Origin: Acidobacteriaceae bacterium
GTDB lineage: Bacteria > Acidobacteriota > Terriglobia > Terriglobales > Acidobacteriaceae
Direction of reading: 5' to 3'
Length of the DNA: 64,000 nt
Assembly: GCA_003131585.1 (NCBI GenBank)
Contig: PKVW01000023.1
Coordinates: 114,455 to 178,454 of the forward strand
This document shows positions 8,886 to 16,885 of this stretch, one piece after another. The notes beneath the pieces are model-generated. The model saw nothing but the letters and a program-made list of their open reading frames with translations, had not been told where the DNA came from and ran no database searches. The stretch's first letter is position 1. Every line of letters begins with the position of its first letter. Position numbers and translations under genes: made by a program.

Positions 8886-9854
8886 TTATTCCGCGATCAG
8901 CAGGTTCTCCGCGAACGGCCATTGCTCATCAATCCATTGCGCCTCGCAGCGGAAACCGGAGGTGCGTGCCATGTGAAACACCTCTTCCGGCGAGTATTTG
9001 TGGCTGCTTTCCGTCCAGATGGTTGCGCCCTCAAGAAACTCGACGGAAAGCTCCGCGACGGGAATGTTTACGGTCTGGCGGCACATGGATCGCAGATGCA
9101 TCTCCACGCTGCGGTCCTGGTGGTTGATTCTTGCCACGTGCCGAAACTGCGCGAGATCGAAATCGGCATCCAGTTCGCGATTGATGCGAGCCAGCAAGTT
9201 TAAGTTGAAGGCAGCGGTCACTCCCAATTCGTCGTCGTAAGCCGCAAGCAGTTGAACGCTGGATTTCTCCAGATCGGTTCCGAGCAGAAGTGAATCTCCG
9301 GGGTGAAGGATGCGTCGAACTTCGGCCAGAAACTGGATGCCGGCCGTGCGATCAAAATTTCCGATGGTGCTCCCCAGGAACAACACGAGAAGATGCTGGC
9401 CGCCAGACCGGTGCGCAGCCACTTCCAGCAGTCCGTCGAGATACTCACGCTCAAAGCCCAGGATGCTGACGGACTCGATGTCGCTGAGTTCGCGTTCGCA
9501 CATGGCGAGAGCGGAAGGAGAAATCTCGATGGGATAGTAAGCGGTGCGCTGTCGGCGGCAAAGAGCTTCGAGGATGTGGCGGGTTTTCCTGCCGCTGCCG
9601 CTGCCGAGTTCGGCCACCGAAACGGGAGCAGCCAGCCGCTCGACGATGTCACGGCCGTGCCGCCGCAGCAGGCGCTCATCGGCCCGTGTGAGCCCGTACT
9701 CCGGAAGGTGGCTGATCACTTCGAACAAGGCGGAGCCCACATCGTCGTACAAGTACTTCGACAGCAGTTCCTTCTGGCCCGGCTTGGCGAGCCCGGCGCG
9801 CACATCTGCTGCGAATTCATAGCTTGTGTTTGGGGTGATGGTTTGAACCAGCAT
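8886..9854 (-). CDS. egtD: L-histidine N-alpha-methyltransferase EgtD
   Basis: A 322-residue protein, normal length for EgtD, with ribosome site GGGAG before the ATG. It trimethylates histidine with three SAM to give hercynine, the first step of ergothioneine synthesis, in the cytoplasm. The sequence shows the family N-terminus (QKELLSKYLYDDVGSALFEVISHLPEYGLTRAD is the characteristic block, seen at about residues 28-60), the SAM motif ELGSGSGRKTRHIL, the YPIEIS block and LFLGSTIGNFDR. It lies 58 bp downstream of egtB on the same strand, so the two form an operon. Confidence 0.95.
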   Translation of the reverse strand: MLVQTITPNTSYEFAADVRAGLAKPGQKELLSKYLYDDVGSALFEVISHLPEYGLTRADERLLRRHGRDIVERLAAPVSVAELGSGSGRKTRHILEALCRRQRTAYYPIEISPSALAMCERELSDIESVSILGFEREYLDGLLEVAAHRSGGQHLLVLFLGSTIGNFDRTAGIQFLAEVRRILHPGDSLLLGTDLEKSSVQLLAAYDDELGVTAAFNLNLLARINRELDADFDLAQFRHVARINHQDRSVEMHLRSMCRQTVNIPVAELSVEFLEGATIWTESSHKYSPEEVFHMARTSGFRCEAQWIDEQWPFAENLLIAE

Positions 9855-9912
9855 ATTGGCAGCTCCCTGTGACGGTCAGCGGCGTAACGATCAATGATCG
9901 GCGAAGTAACGA

Positions 9913-11313
9913 TCAGCGGCTTACGCAGCGAAATCCGGTGTAGATGAATTGGTAGTGCGCCTGGAACCAGTTGCGGAACGTACGCCGCAACATGCATGCA
10001 GCGGTGCGCGCCGATCCGCCCTTCATGACGAAATGCTTGCCGTCAAAGAAATCGGCGGAATACCCGCGATAGAAGGGAAAGGGCTCGAAGCCGGGGAACG
10101 GAGCGAACTCGGTGGAAGTCCACTCCCACCCATTTCCCAGCAGGCCGCAAACGCCGAAAGCGCTCCGGCCTTCAGGAAACGCATTCACCGGCACGGGGTT
10201 CCAACGGGCAAAATCAAAGTTGCCGAATGTGCCCTCGGGTGCGTCCGCTCGCCACACTTCTCCACCCACTGCTTCTCCGCCCCAAGCTTCTCCGCCCCAT
10301 GCTTCTCCGCTCCCACCCCATGGATAGGCCCGCTCGTCGCCGTGCGGAGTGGCGTATGCCGCGCACTGCCACTCGGCTTCGGTGGGTAACGACTTCCCTG
10401 CCCAGCAGGCATACGCCTTGGCTTCCGCCTGACTCACATATACCGGCCAAGCCAGCGGGAGGGGGACGTCATCGAACATAGTCCGATACAGCCACCGCTT
10501 GCCCTCGTGTTTCCAGAAAGCCGGGTGGGAAATTTCCTGCCGCGACTTCCAGTCCCAGTCATCGTCACTCCAGAACGCGCGCGTTTCATAGCCCCCCGCG
10601 GCGATGAACTCGAGATACTGCTGGTTCGTCACTTTGAACTGATCGATGGCAAACGCCGGGACGTTGACGGTGCGGGCTTCAAACTCATTGTCCCAGCCGA
10701 AACGATCGCTGCCGCGCGGGAGGCCGAGCGTAACCGCGCTGGCGGGAATTTCAATGCTGCGGTGAACGACTGGCGGAGTGAGGACGGTCCGGGTCTTGGG
10801 TTGCAGAACCTTCCGATGAAGCGGCATCTGATGCAGCATGTAGGCCAGCGTTTCGGCGTGCATGAGGCGGTGCTCAATGGCCACATTGAGCAGAGTGCCG
10901 AGCAAAAACCGGTCGCCCGCAGGAGAGCCGGAATCGAGAAGCGCGGGCGCGAGTTTCTCATCCAGAACGGCTCGGATGTTTCTGACGTATTCCCGCACGG
11001 CGGTGATCGCAGGCCAATCCGACGGCTGATCGGCGGGCAGTCCGCCGCTAACCGGATCGATGCCGAACGCAAACAGCCGATCAAACTCGGGATCAAAGCT
11101 CTTCCGTCCAAGGACGCGCTCGTGGAACAGATTCGAATCGAAGGCCTCAAGATGTCCGATATAGAAGATGATGCGGTGACGTTCGGCAATGGGCCGTTCG
11201 TAGAGAGAATCGGGCTTGACCAGAGCGAACAGATCGTCGGTGCGTTGCCGGGCGTCCGCGAGTCGCTCGATCAGATCGTGACGGATGGCGGCGTCGCTCT
11301 GCGTGGCAAGCAT
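9913..11313 (-). CDS. egtB: Ergothioneine sulfoxide synthase EgtB (DinB + FGE-sulfatase domain)
   Basis: The chosen ATG at 11313 has a GGGAGG site 8 nt upstream and gives 466 residues. Codons further upstream look non-coding. The N-terminal DinB-like part carries the iron-binding histidines: YIGHLEAF near residue 50 and EHRLMHAET (HxxxH) near 135. The C-terminal half is the formylglycine-generating-enzyme fold (LPTEAEWQCAAYA, GNGWEWTSTEF, KGGSARTAACMLRRTFRNWF). EgtB joins hercynine to a thiol donor with O2 and Fe(II). No egtA, egtC or egtE is visible, and acidobacterial EgtBs are known that use free cysteine. An in-frame WGGEA minisatellite interrupts the FGE domain. Confidence 0.94.
   Translation of the reverse strand: MLATQSDAAIRHDLIERLADARQRTDDLFALVKPDSLYERPIAERHRIIFYIGHLEAFDSNLFHERVLGRKSFDPEFDRLFAFGIDPVSGGLPADQPSDWPAITAVREYVRNIRAVLDEKLAPALLDSGSPAGDRFLLGTLLNVAIEHRLMHAETLAYMLHQMPLHRKVLQPKTRTVLTPPVVHRSIEIPASAVTLGLPRGSDRFGWDNEFEARTVNVPAFAIDQFKVTNQQYLEFIAAGGYETRAFWSDDDWDWKSRQEISHPAFWKHEGKRWLYRTMFDDVPLPLAWPVYVSQAEAKAYACWAGKSLPTEAEWQCAAYATPHGDERAYPWGGSGEAWGGEAWGGEAVGGEVWRADAPEGTFGNFDFARWNPVPVNAFPEGRSAFGVCGLLGNGWEWTSTEFAPFPGFEPFPFYRGYSADFFDGKHFVMKGGSARTAACMLRRTFRNWFQAHYQFIYTGFRCVSR
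10254..10320. repeat. 15-bp in-frame minisatellite inside egtB
   Basis: About four copies of TGGGGCGGAGAAGCN (read on the minus strand) encode WGGEA-type pentapeptides between the YPWGG motif and the GNFDF block. The copies differ at third codon positions and at a few amino acids, so the tract is not freshly made. Confidence 0.85.
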
Positions 11314-11430
11314 TTGAGGGACCTCCCAATTTGGCAGCAGTGAGCGAACGCAATAACTTAGCGGCAACTCGCGCAAGCGAATCAATGCGTAGGATTCTAT
11401 GCCCGCGGCAGCCCCGAGTACCATAGGGTG

Positions 11431-12261
11431 ATGCCCCTACCGGTATTTCACGTTGACGCCTTTACAGCCGGGCCTTTCACGGGCAATCCGGCTGCGGTGT
11501 GCCCGCTTGTAGAGTGGTTAGATGACGACTTGCTGCGCGCGGTCGCAGCCGAAAACAATCTTTCGGAGACCGCTTATCTCGTTCCTCGCGGCGATCACTA
11601 CGAGTTACGCTGGTTCACGCCTCGTTGCGAGGTGAAGCTTTGCGGACATGCGACGCTCGCGTCCGGATGGGTAGTGCTGCAGGTTCTGAAACCGGGGCGA
11701 GGCTCGGTGCGCTTCGAAACGCGTTCCAGTGGTACGCTCACCGTTTCCCATGACGGCGATTTGCTGGCCATGGATTTTCCCACGCTGGCGCCCTGGCCCT
11801 GCCCGAACCCGCCGGCGGCATTGCTCGAGGGGTTAGAGAAAACGATCGGAGGGTTAGGGAAAACGATCGGGGGGTTAGGAAAAGCTCCTGCCGCGGTTAT
11901 GCAGATCGAAGACAACTACTTCGCAGTTTTTGAGCGAGAGGAAGAAGTAAGGCGCATCCGTCCCGACTTTCGGCTGCTCGAGAAGCTTCATCCCGCTGGA
12001 GTGGCGATTACCGCTCCGGGCGAGAATGTTGATTTTGTATCCCGCTACTTCGCGCCCAGCTACGGCATTCCCGAAGATCCGGTGACCGGCTCGACCCACT
12101 GCTCCTTGGCCCCGTATTGGGCTCAGCGACTGGGCAAGACGAACCTGCACGCGCGCCAGGTCTCGGAGCGCGGCGGCGAACTGTGGTGCGAAGTCAAGGG
12201 GGAACGTGTGATTCTCAAGGGGAGTGCGGTGCTTACGTTGCGCGGGGAACTGTTGATCTGA
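11431..12261 (+). CDS. PhzF family isomerase/epimerase-like protein
   Basis: A 276-residue protein. The ATG at 11431 directly follows an alternative GTG at 11428. There is no clear Shine-Dalgarno sequence, and a TACCAT hexamer ends 6 nt upstream. Family landmarks: FHVDAFTAGPFTGNPAAVC at the N-terminus, AAENNLSETAYLV with the catalytic glutamate near residue 45, RWFTPRCEVKLCGHATLAS, and PEDPVTGSTHC near 215. PhzF proteins form a diaminopimelate-epimerase-like fold and isomerise small acids. The substrate of this member is unknown. A duplicated KTIGGLG heptapeptide sits in the middle, in a poorly conserved hinge. It is divergent from egtB, with 117 bp between starts. Confidence 0.9.
   Translation: MPLPVFHVDAFTAGPFTGNPAAVCPLVEWLDDDLLRAVAAENNLSETAYLVPRGDHYELRWFTPRCEVKLCGHATLASGWVVLQVLKPGRGSVRFETRSSGTLTVSHDGDLLAMDFPTLAPWPCPNPPAALLEGLEKTIGGLGKTIGGLGKAPAAVMQIEDNYFAVFEREEEVRRIRPDFRLLEKLHPAGVAITAPGENVDFVSRYFAPSYGIPEDPVTGSTHCSLAPYWAQRLGKTNLHARQVSERGGELWCEVKGERVILKGSAVLTLRGELLI
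11829..11882. repeat. 21-bp in-frame tandem repeat inside the phzF-like gene
   Basis: About 2.5 copies of GGGTTAGGGAAAACGATCGG(A/G) encode KTIGGLG twice plus a partial third copy. The copies differ at only two or three positions, which suggests a recent expansion. Confidence 0.85.
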
Positions 12262-12286
12262 TGGAACGATCGCGGACAGGCGAAGC

Positions 12287-13213
12287 TTAGTGGGCCAATC
12301 CCTTGCTCCGCAGGAATTCGCGCGCGACATCCTTCACGTCGCGATGCTGGCCCTCGAGCGCGTAATTCAACTGCTGCATCTCCTGATCGGAAATCTTGCC
12401 GCCTAACTCGGCAACCGCCTGGGCAACTTCGGGATGCTGTTGCACGGTCTGCCGGCGAACCACCGCGACCGCTTCGTAGGGAGGAAAATAGTACCGGTCA
12501 TCTTCGAGCACGAAGAGATCGAGCGCTGGAATGAGCCCGTCGGTGGCGTTGCCCGCGGCCATATCAATCTGATGATCCTTCAATGCGGGAGCGAGCAAAC
12601 CCAGATCCATGATGCGGGGCGGCGCGGCAAAGTGCAGGCCATAGGCGGCGGCCAGCCCGGCGTAGCCGTCGGGCCGCTCCATGAATTCGTAGCCAAATCC
12701 GGCTCGCCATTGAGGAACGAATGCGGCCGCCTGCGATAGAGTTTTGAGATTCAGGCGGCGCGCATCTTCACCACGAATCTCCATCGCAAAAGTGTCGTTG
12801 AAACCGAACGGCGGACCGAGCGTAAGTCCGAGGTGCGTTTCATAGTCGCTCTTGACCCGCTGGTAGATCTCCTCCTTATCGCCTCCAACTTTCTGCTTGA
12901 GGATCGCGGTCAAAGCGGTGCCTGTGTACTCGGGATAGATGTCGATGCGTCCGGCCACCACCGCCTGCTGGCAGATATAGGTTCCCGCCAGATAGAAGCG
13001 GCGCTCCACTTTCAAGTGCGTGCGCGCTTCAATCTGCTGGGCCAGGAGCTCGCCCAGGATCAGCGACTCGGTAAAGTTTTTGGAGCCAACCACAATGCGA
13101 TCGGAGTGCGAGGACGCACACGAAGACAGCAGAGCTACAAGAATCAAGCAGACCGAGCTCCAGCATCGTGCTTCGAAAACGCCGCGCCGCCGTCCGTGCC
13201 GATCCCGTTTCAT
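12287..13213 (-). CDS. Osmoprotectant (glycine betaine/choline type) ABC transporter substrate-binding lipoprotein
   Basis: The ATG at 13213 overlaps the permease stop (ATGA), giving 308 residues. The lipobox LLSSC comes after a basic, hydrophobic leader. The mature part follows the OpuBC/OpuCC family: IVVGSKNFTESLILGELLAQQIE, YPEYTGTAL, NDTFAM, GFGYEFMERPDGY and AGNATDGLI. It should bind a quaternary amine at the outer face of the inner membrane or in the periplasm and deliver it to the permease. It is the last gene of the three-gene operon. Ligand identity cannot be read with certainty. Confidence 0.9.
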   Translation of the reverse strand: MKRDRHGRRRGVFEARCWSSVCLILVALLSSCASSHSDRIVVGSKNFTESLILGELLAQQIEARTHLKVERRFYLAGTYICQQAVVAGRIDIYPEYTGTALTAILKQKVGGDKEEIYQRVKSDYETHLGLTLGPPFGFNDTFAMEIRGEDARRLNLKTLSQAAAFVPQWRAGFGYEFMERPDGYAGLAAAYGLHFAAPPRIMDLGLLAPALKDHQIDMAAGNATDGLIPALDLFVLEDDRYYFPPYEAVAVVRRQTVQQHPEVAQAVAELGGKISDQEMQQLNYALEGQHRDVKDVAREFLRSKGLAH

Positions 13214-13842
13214 CGCGGCCGTAAACGCCTCTCCAGCCATCCCAAGCCGAAATCCGCCGACAACGCCAGAACCGCGGCGGGAATGGCTCCGGCCAGGATG
13301 AGCTGATTGTTCACCATCGCAAGACCGCGAAAGATGAATTCGCCCAGGCCTCCGGCGCCAATGGCGGCAGCGATGGTGGCCAATCCCACCGATACGACGA
13401 CCGCCACGCGTATGCCGGAGAGAATCACGCTCATGGCCAGCGGCAACTCCACCTGAAGCAAGAGCTGGCGGCCAGTGAGTCCCATGCCACGCCCAGCCTC
13501 GACCACAGCGGGATCGACGCCGCGGATTCCCGTGAAGGTGTTGCGAATTACGGGCAGCAGCGCGTAGAGAGTCAGGGCCAGAATCGCCAGGCGATCGGCC
13601 CGATCCCCCAGCCAGGGTACCGGCAGCAAGAAACCAAAGAGGGCGAGACTGGGAATCGTCTGAATGACGTTCGCAGTTCCCAACACTGGCTTATTCCACA
13701 CCTGCCGGTGCGCGCTTAGTATGCCCAACGGTACGCCAACCAGCACCGCCAGCAGCGTGGAGATTCCCACCAGCCAGAGATGCTCCAGGGTAAGTTCCAG
13801 AATTTCTCCGCGGTTCTGCAAGAAAAAGTGAAAGAGGTTCAT
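13210..13842 (-). CDS. Osmoprotectant ABC transporter permease
   Basis: A 210-residue inner-membrane protein of OpuCB/OpuBB type. It has about six hydrophobic segments, beginning LTLEHLWLVGISTLLAVLVGVPLGIL. The binding-protein-dependent transport signature is recognisable in the segment GIRGVDPAVVEAGRGMGLTGRQLLLQVELPLAM cut around residues 115-145. Only one permease is present, as expected when it acts as a homodimer. Its start overlaps the ATPase stop by 4 nt and its stop overlaps the binding-protein start, so the three products are translationally coupled. Confidence 0.92.
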   Translation of the reverse strand: MNLFHFFLQNRGEILELTLEHLWLVGISTLLAVLVGVPLGILSAHRQVWNKPVLGTANVIQTIPSLALFGFLLPVPWLGDRADRLAILALTLYALLPVIRNTFTGIRGVDPAVVEAGRGMGLTGRQLLLQVELPLAMSVILSGIRVAVVVSVGLATIAAAIGAGGLGEFIFRGLAMVNNQLILAGAIPAAVLALSADFGLGWLERRLRPR

Positions 13843-14621
13843 GGCAAGCCTCGATTTGCCACCGAGTCCAGTCCGTCTGCGAAAGCTCGCACATAAGCGG
13901 TGGCCAACGGGTCACTCGATCGCAGGAAATCCTCCGGGGAAAGAACCATGACCAGCCGACCGGCTTCCATGAGCGCGATGCGCGAACCGAGCCGCAACGC
14001 TTCGCGCAGGTCGTGAGTGACGAAGACCACTGTCTTATTCAGCCGCTGCTGGAGCGATAGAAATTCGCGCTGCAATTGGTCGCGAGTGAGCGCGTCGAGC
14101 GCGCCGAACGGTTCATCCATCAGTAGGATCGAAGGATCGGCGGCCAGCGCACGAGCCACTCCCACCCGCTGCCGCTGTCCGCCCGAGAGCTGGTGCGGAT
14201 AACGCAAAGCCATTTGCGCCTCAAGCCCGACCATCTGCAACAACACCTCGACGCGCCGATGGATCCGTTCGGCGGTCCAGCCCTCGATTCGCGGAACCAG
14301 GCCAATGTTTTTTTCCACCGTGAAATGCGGGAACAAGCCCACGTCCTGGATGACATAGCCGACGCTGCGACGCAAACGAATGACGTCGCTTTCGGCCGTA
14401 GGCGCGCCATTCACGCGAACTTCCCCGCTGCTGGGGGTCAACAGCCGATTGACCAGCTTCAGTGTCGTGGTTTTCCCAGAACCACTGCGCCCCAGCAAGA
14501 CAAGCGTTTCGCCGCGTTGTACTTGCAGATTCAGCCCCGACAACAACTGCTGACCGCTGGGCAGGGCGTAGGCAACGTCACGGAATTCAATCACTGGACC
14601 ATTGGCGAAACTTGATTCCAT
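13839..14621 (-). CDS. Osmoprotectant ABC transporter ATP-binding protein
   Basis: A 260-residue ABC ATPase. Walker A is LLGRSGSGKTTTL near residue 40, the Q-loop is YVIQDVGLFPHFTV, the signature is LSGGQRQRVGVARAL near 140, Walker B is ILLMDEPFGALD and the switch histidine is in VFVTHDLREAL. It matches the OpuCA/ProV group but lacks the C-terminal CBS pair that often senses ionic strength, since it ends about 30 residues after the core. It is the first gene of the operon. Its start codon directly abuts an unusual minisatellite and has no clear Shine-Dalgarno sequence. Confidence 0.93.
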   Translation of the reverse strand: MESSFANGPVIEFRDVAYALPSGQQLLSGLNLQVQRGETLVLLGRSGSGKTTTLKLVNRLLTPSSGEVRVNGAPTAESDVIRLRRSVGYVIQDVGLFPHFTVEKNIGLVPRIEGWTAERIHRRVEVLLQMVGLEAQMALRYPHQLSGGQRQRVGVARALAADPSILLMDEPFGALDALTRDQLQREFLSLQQRLNKTVVFVTHDLREALRLGSRIALMEAGRLVMVLSPEDFLRSSDPLATAYVRAFADGLDSVANRGLP

Positions 14622-14622
14622 G

Positions 14623-14760
14623 TTCTGTCAAACCACGTCGTGTCAAACTACGTTCTATCGAACCATATTCGTCAAATCATGTTCGTCAAACCACGTGCGT
14701 CAAAGCAGGTTCGTGAAACCAATTCGTCAAACCAGGTGCGTCAAACCACGTTCGCCAAGC
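14623..14760. repeat. Imperfect 14-bp minisatellite upstream of the osmoprotectant operon
   Basis: About ten degenerate copies of TTCGTCAAACCACG, with spacing of 13-15 bp, fill the space right before the ATPase start. Read on the minus strand, most copies contain TTTGAC, close to a -35 box. No spacer-repeat alternation of CRISPR type is present. Confidence 0.8.
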
Positions 14761-14908
14761 ATACCGGAGTCCGCAAGCCGGACACAGCAAAGTGCACCAA
14801 CCCGTCCCAAGTTACCGTTGCGCCAGCGGCATCCAGAGAGCTAATAGACGACCTGACTCCCTCCCGCTACGATCTTGATGAGATTCACTGTGGAAATTCG
14901 GTTTGGGT

Positions 14909-15586
14909 ATGAGTGTGTCCGCTTTACGCAATTTTCTTTGCTGGATGATGGTGGTCCTGTGTCCGCTGTCGCTCGCGGCTGCGGACACGGGCTCGGCAAT
15001 CGTACACAGCAAGGGCGGGGTGTGGGTGAACGGCACCGAGGTAGCGGACTCCACCGCCGTCTTTCCCGGAGATTTGCTCGAGACTAAACCCGGCTTCGTC
15101 GCCAGTCTCGACGCCGAGGGATCGTCCGTCCTGATTCAGCCGGAATCGGTCGTAAAGTTCCAAGGCACCTTCCTGAGCCTGGAGCACGGAAGCGTATCCA
15201 TGGGAACTTCCACGTCGATGAGCGTGCGCGTGAACTGCATCAAGGTCGAACCCGTCTCTAACGAGCGGACGCAATACGATGTAACCGACGTCAGCGGCAC
15301 GGTACAGGTTGCCGCCCACAAGAGCGATGTGAACATCACGCAAGGCGGCGCTCTCCGAAAAGCATCCTCCCAAAGCAGCCCATCTCAATCGGCAACCGTG
15401 CATGAGGGGCAGCAGTCGACGCGTGACGAATCTACAGCCTGCGGAGCCGCTCTGCGGCCCCGAGGCGCCGGCAATGGCCTGAACACCAAGTGGCTGGAGA
15501 TCGGCGGCGGCGCAGGTGGAGCAGTTCTTGTGCTCTGCCTGCTTCTCTGCAAAGGATCGAACCCCATTAGTCCTTCGCAGCCATAA
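14909..15586 (+). CDS. FecR-domain membrane-anchored protein (paralog 1)
   Basis: A 225-residue protein from the ATG at 14909. A TTG two codons earlier is less likely. It has an N-terminal signal (FLCWMMVVLCPLSLAAA), a FecR-like beta domain (GSAIVHSKGGVWVNGTEV, AVFPGDLLETKPGFVASLDAEGS cut around residues 45-70, and a strand pair ending YDVTDVSGTVQVAAHK), then a predicted C-terminal membrane segment (GGGAGGAVLVLCLLLC) and the tail KGSNPISPSQP. It is clearly paralogous to the gene at 36131. No ECF sigma factor lies nearby, so a classical anti-sigma role is doubtful. The function is unknown. Confidence 0.8.
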   Translation: MSVSALRNFLCWMMVVLCPLSLAAADTGSAIVHSKGGVWVNGTEVADSTAVFPGDLLETKPGFVASLDAEGSSVLIQPESVVKFQGTFLSLEHGSVSMGTSTSMSVRVNCIKVEPVSNERTQYDVTDVSGTVQVAAHKSDVNITQGGALRKASSQSSPSQSATVHEGQQSTRDESTACGAALRPRGAGNGLNTKWLEIGGGAGGAVLVLCLLLCKGSNPISPSQP

Positions 15587-16124
15587 GTACCTGGCCTCGC
15601 GTACGCCGGCGCCAGCCGTTATATGGACGAATTTTCCTGGCGCCGCAGCCACTGGGGCCCGGGGATTTCGTAGCCTGTGCAGCCGCAAGGACCAAGGACG
15701 GCGGTTGCGAACCAAGCCACCACGCAGACCTTGATCCGGCGGATAGACGCACGGTACGATAGCTTTGGTTGTGATTTATCCGGTACCTTGTGATGACTTC
15801 GCGATCCACAAGACCTACGCAGGATCTACGAATGGGGCGTATACTGGAGATCTTGACCTCGAAGACACCCTGAACAGCACGTTCCGCCTTCGCGATTGAG
15901 AAATTCCCTGAAAGGCGAGTGACGTGTCGAAGCGGAGAACCTCTGGAAGTCAGCACTTCAATCCCAAAATATTGACTTCAAGGAACGGCCATGCCGTCTG
16001 GCCGATTCGATGATTCGCTGGTAGCGGGATTTCCAGAATGCCTGCAACTTCGCCACACGTGCGGAAGTAGGGAATTTCGCGGCACTGCGGATTCGTTAAC
16101 CAGTCCCGAAGGCAGGAGATAAAT
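15587..16124. other. Non-coding stretch / long leader before the RNA-binding operon
   Basis: No credible gene is seen on either strand. It includes a TATACT hexamer at about 15840 and a short hairpin (GGCCA-TGCCG-TCTGGCC) near 15990. It may be the promoter and a long 5' leader of the downstream operon. Confidence 0.4.
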
Positions 16125-16280
16125 ATGTCCGGAATCAACGGCGACAAAGCCAGATTTAACCGGCGGCGCAGGCAAAAGATCAGCCGCCGCCAGAGCAACG
16201 AAAAGATGTTGAAGGCCCTGGCTGAGAAACATCTGGTAGCCCCGGCGAAGCAGGCCAGTCTCAAGGAGAAGTTAGCATGA
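16125..16280 (+). CDS. Small basic protein (51 residues), first gene of the RRM operon
   Basis: An ATG at 16125 with the ribosome site GGCAGGAGA 5 nt upstream opens a 51-codon frame (begins MSGINGDKARFNRRRRQKIS, ends LKEKLA). It is strongly basic, with an Arg/Lys-rich first half and a helix-forming second half. No domain is recognised. Its charge suggests nucleic-acid or ribosome binding. Its stop codon overlaps the start of the next gene as ATGA, typical of coupled translation. It resembles small conserved acidobacterial proteins beginning MSGINGDKARFNR. That resemblance is from memory and unverified. Confidence 0.75.
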   Translation: MSGINGDKARFNRRRRQKISRRQSNEKMLKALAEKHLVAPAKQASLKEKLA

Positions 16281-16885
16281 CGGCACCCGTCCTCGCATTG
16301 CCGCTTTCGACTCGGGAGGGCAGTCCAGCGAAGAACAAGCGCGTGCTCCTGCTGGATACCTCGCAGACGAAACGCGACTTGCGGGCCGACATAATGAGAA
16401 AGCTTGGCATCGACGTCGATTGCGCGGCCGATGTCCTCGAAGCGCGATGCTGGTGGCGAGCCGACTTGTACAATCTGGTGCTCATCAATGTGGCCGGAGA
16501 AACCGGCAGCCGGGACAAGTTCTGCGCCGATATCCGGAGTGCCAATCCTCCGCAGAGGATTGTTTTCTTCGTGGGCGGGCCCGATTATCTCGCCGCTGCG
16601 CCGCATTCTGACGAAGCGCCTGCGGAGACGGAAGACGCCCTTCCCAAGGAGATGGTTGCGGCGCTGCTCGCTCAGGCCTCGGAAAACTCGTCGCATCAAC
16701 GCTGGGGAATTCTGGAGGCTTGCAGAAAGATTTCCAGCGTCCGCTCGGTCAGCGAGGCTCGTTCGCGCGCGATCCGAGAAACACCCAGACCCTCCCGGTG
16801 GGCGGAAGCGATCGAGCACCATTCCGCGCCCGAAGCCGCCAACCCTCAACCCTTGCTTACACTAGAAAGAGAAGAAATCCTATGA
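16277..16885 (+). CDS. Receiver-like protein lacking the phospho-acceptor aspartate
   Basis: A 202-residue protein. Residues about 20-115 follow the response-regulator receiver pattern: KRVLLLDTSQTKRDLRADIM cut at 20, a second strand DVDCAAD, a third strand YNLVLINVAG and a fourth strand RIVFFVGG. The strand-3 position that normally holds the phosphorylated Asp is Asn (LINV), and the acidic pair on strand 1 is reduced to one Asp, so phosphotransfer is unlikely. The C-terminal 90 residues are polar and not recognised. It overlaps both neighbours by ATGA junctions. A protein-interaction role with the RNA-binding partner is an inference. Confidence 0.7.
   Translation: MTAPVLALPLSTREGSPAKNKRVLLLDTSQTKRDLRADIMRKLGIDVDCAADVLEARCWWRADLYNLVLINVAGETGSRDKFCADIRSANPPQRIVFFVGGPDYLAAAPHSDEAPAETEDALPKEMVAALLAQASENSSHQRWGILEACRKISSVRSVSEARSRAIRETPRPSRWAEAIEHHSAPEAANPQPLLTLEREEIL

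Noticed and set aside
14623-14760. CRISPR array
   Set aside because: The units are contiguous and degenerate, about 14 bp, without unique spacers, and no cas gene is near.
14909-15586. Classical FecR anti-sigma factor
   Set aside because: No ECF sigma factor or FecA-type receptor is adjacent, and the membrane segment is C-terminal.
16277-16885. Ordinary phosphorylated response regulator
   Set aside because: The phospho-acceptor Asp position is Asn and the strand-1 acidic pair is incomplete.
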